From Leucocoprinus leucothites (lineage: Eukaryota; Basidiomycota; Agaricomycetes; Agaricales; Agaricaceae), in contig JAACJO010000011.1 in the NCBI GenBank assembly GCA_013368445.1, positions 186,001 through 250,000 on the forward strand: a DNA stretch of 64,000 bases, given 5' to 3'. Numbering within the stretch: the first letter of the stretch is position 1; every line of letters starts with the position of its first letter. Under the pieces are notes generated by a model, which was not told the DNA's origin, did no database searches, and saw only the letters and a program-made list of their open reading frames with translations. Shown here in pieces: positions 63,513 through 64,000 of the stretch. A program made the position numbers and the translations under genes.

Positions 63513-64000
63513 ATGTCGAAACGGGAGCTCAGCAGGTTGATTGGTCCAGCTGACGTTGAGGGATCACGATCCAAGCGTCGACGAGACGCTATAACTCTTC
63601 CCAAAGCATCTTCAGACGTAGACGTGACGATGTCAGAAGTAGGAGAGGTGATCTTGCCGCAGAATGGGGACGGCAGCTTCAGAGGTAGTGGTTCCTTGAA
63701 AGAGTTGGGGTTGCACCTGCTGCAGACGGTCAAGGAGGCAAAAGCTAAAGAGTGAGTTCTGTTGTGCTACTCCTGCCTTATTCGACTCTGATGCATCTAT
63801 CTCCGCCGCATTCGCTTCACTCCGTCATCCACCTCTCGCACTCTCTCGCCTTTCACCAAGCAGTGGTCGTCAGCTGGCCTTGGCTTTTCTGACAAAACCC
63901 CCACGCAAGGTTTATCCAGACTATTATCAACTCATTAAAACACCCATCGCGCTCGATGACATCAAGAAGCGTCTCGACACCAATGCATACCCCACTTTGC
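63513..64000 (+). CDS. bromodomain protein, RSC/Polybromo type (5' part)
   Basis: Exons 63513-63751 and 63861 onward; the gene runs off the window. The first exon encodes a basic segment (SRSKRRRDA) and a helix (SLKELGLHLLQTVKEAKA). After a 109-nt pyrimidine-rich intron comes a bromodomain start: SGRQLALAFLTKPPRKVYPDYYQLIKTPI, shown here by its parts KVYPDYYQLIKTPI and LDDIKKRL. This Z-A helix and loop pattern is that of Rsc1, Rsc2, Rsc4 and Polybromo. Bromodomains read acetyl-lysine on histones, and RSC remodels nucleosomes. The number of bromodomains and a BAH domain cannot be judged here. Confidence 0.82.

Overview
The window looks like nuclear DNA of a basidiomycete fungus, most likely an Agaricomycete. 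Protein-coding genes are packed on both strands. Almost all are split by many spliceosomal introns, typically 47-60 nt, with GTRNGT donors and YAG or AAG acceptors. The gene set fits a basidiomycete: SIN3 corepressor, PRP22, PalI/Rim9, a short CTR copper transporter, an Agaricomycete-type flavin halogenase, secreted intradiol-dioxygenase-like proteins and a GH27 alpha-galactosidase. I see no rRNA, convincing tRNA, CRISPR array or intact mobile element. I rebuilt the gene models by joining exons by hand and checking intron phase at every junction; each complete model sums to a multiple of three without an internal stop.

Layout. 1-9.9 kb: 3' end of an HMG/YABBY-like gene, an F-box/LRR gene ending in a CaaX box, a 2.1 kb gene-poor gap, an intact 12-exon flavin-dependent halogenase, then divergent LRP1/C1D (-) and SF3B5 (+). 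10-19 kb: a SAM methyltransferase, a secreted agmatinase-family ureohydrolase, a PalI/Rim9-type membrane protein (-) and a small membrane protein with a PYDAPYF motif. 19.8-37.8 kb: SIN3, a single-pass membrane protein with PPxY and three PSAP motifs, SYO1 (Rpl5/Rpl11 import), a tandem pair of RidA genes, an Ark1/Prk1-type kinase and a CTR copper transporter (-). 38-48.5 kb: EXO5 (-) with an apparent mitochondrial presequence, GH27 alpha-galactosidase, two tandem secreted intradiol-dioxygenase-like genes and a second protein with the PY(D/E)APYF motif. 48.7-64 kb: nicotinamidase, two head-to-head DExH helicases (DHX57/Ucp12-like on - and PRP22 on +), NXT1-like mRNA export factor (-), CutC, a delta-9 fatty-acid desaturase with a cytochrome b5 tail, and the 5' end of a bromodomain (RSC-type) gene running off the window.

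Most genes are housekeeping: splicing (SF3B5, PRP22), RNA export and decay (NXT1, LRP1), ribosome assembly (SYO1) and chromatin (SIN3, bromodomain protein). Accessory genes sit between them: halogenase, GH27, the intradiol pair and the secreted ureohydrolase. The most unusual signal is gene architecture. There are extremely short internal exons (3 nt and 5 nt in the desaturase, 6 nt in the alpha-galactosidase, 16 nt in CTR), an ATG-only first coding exon in SF3B5, and two GC-AG introns. The 3-nt exon supplies a histidine of the third histidine box of the desaturase.
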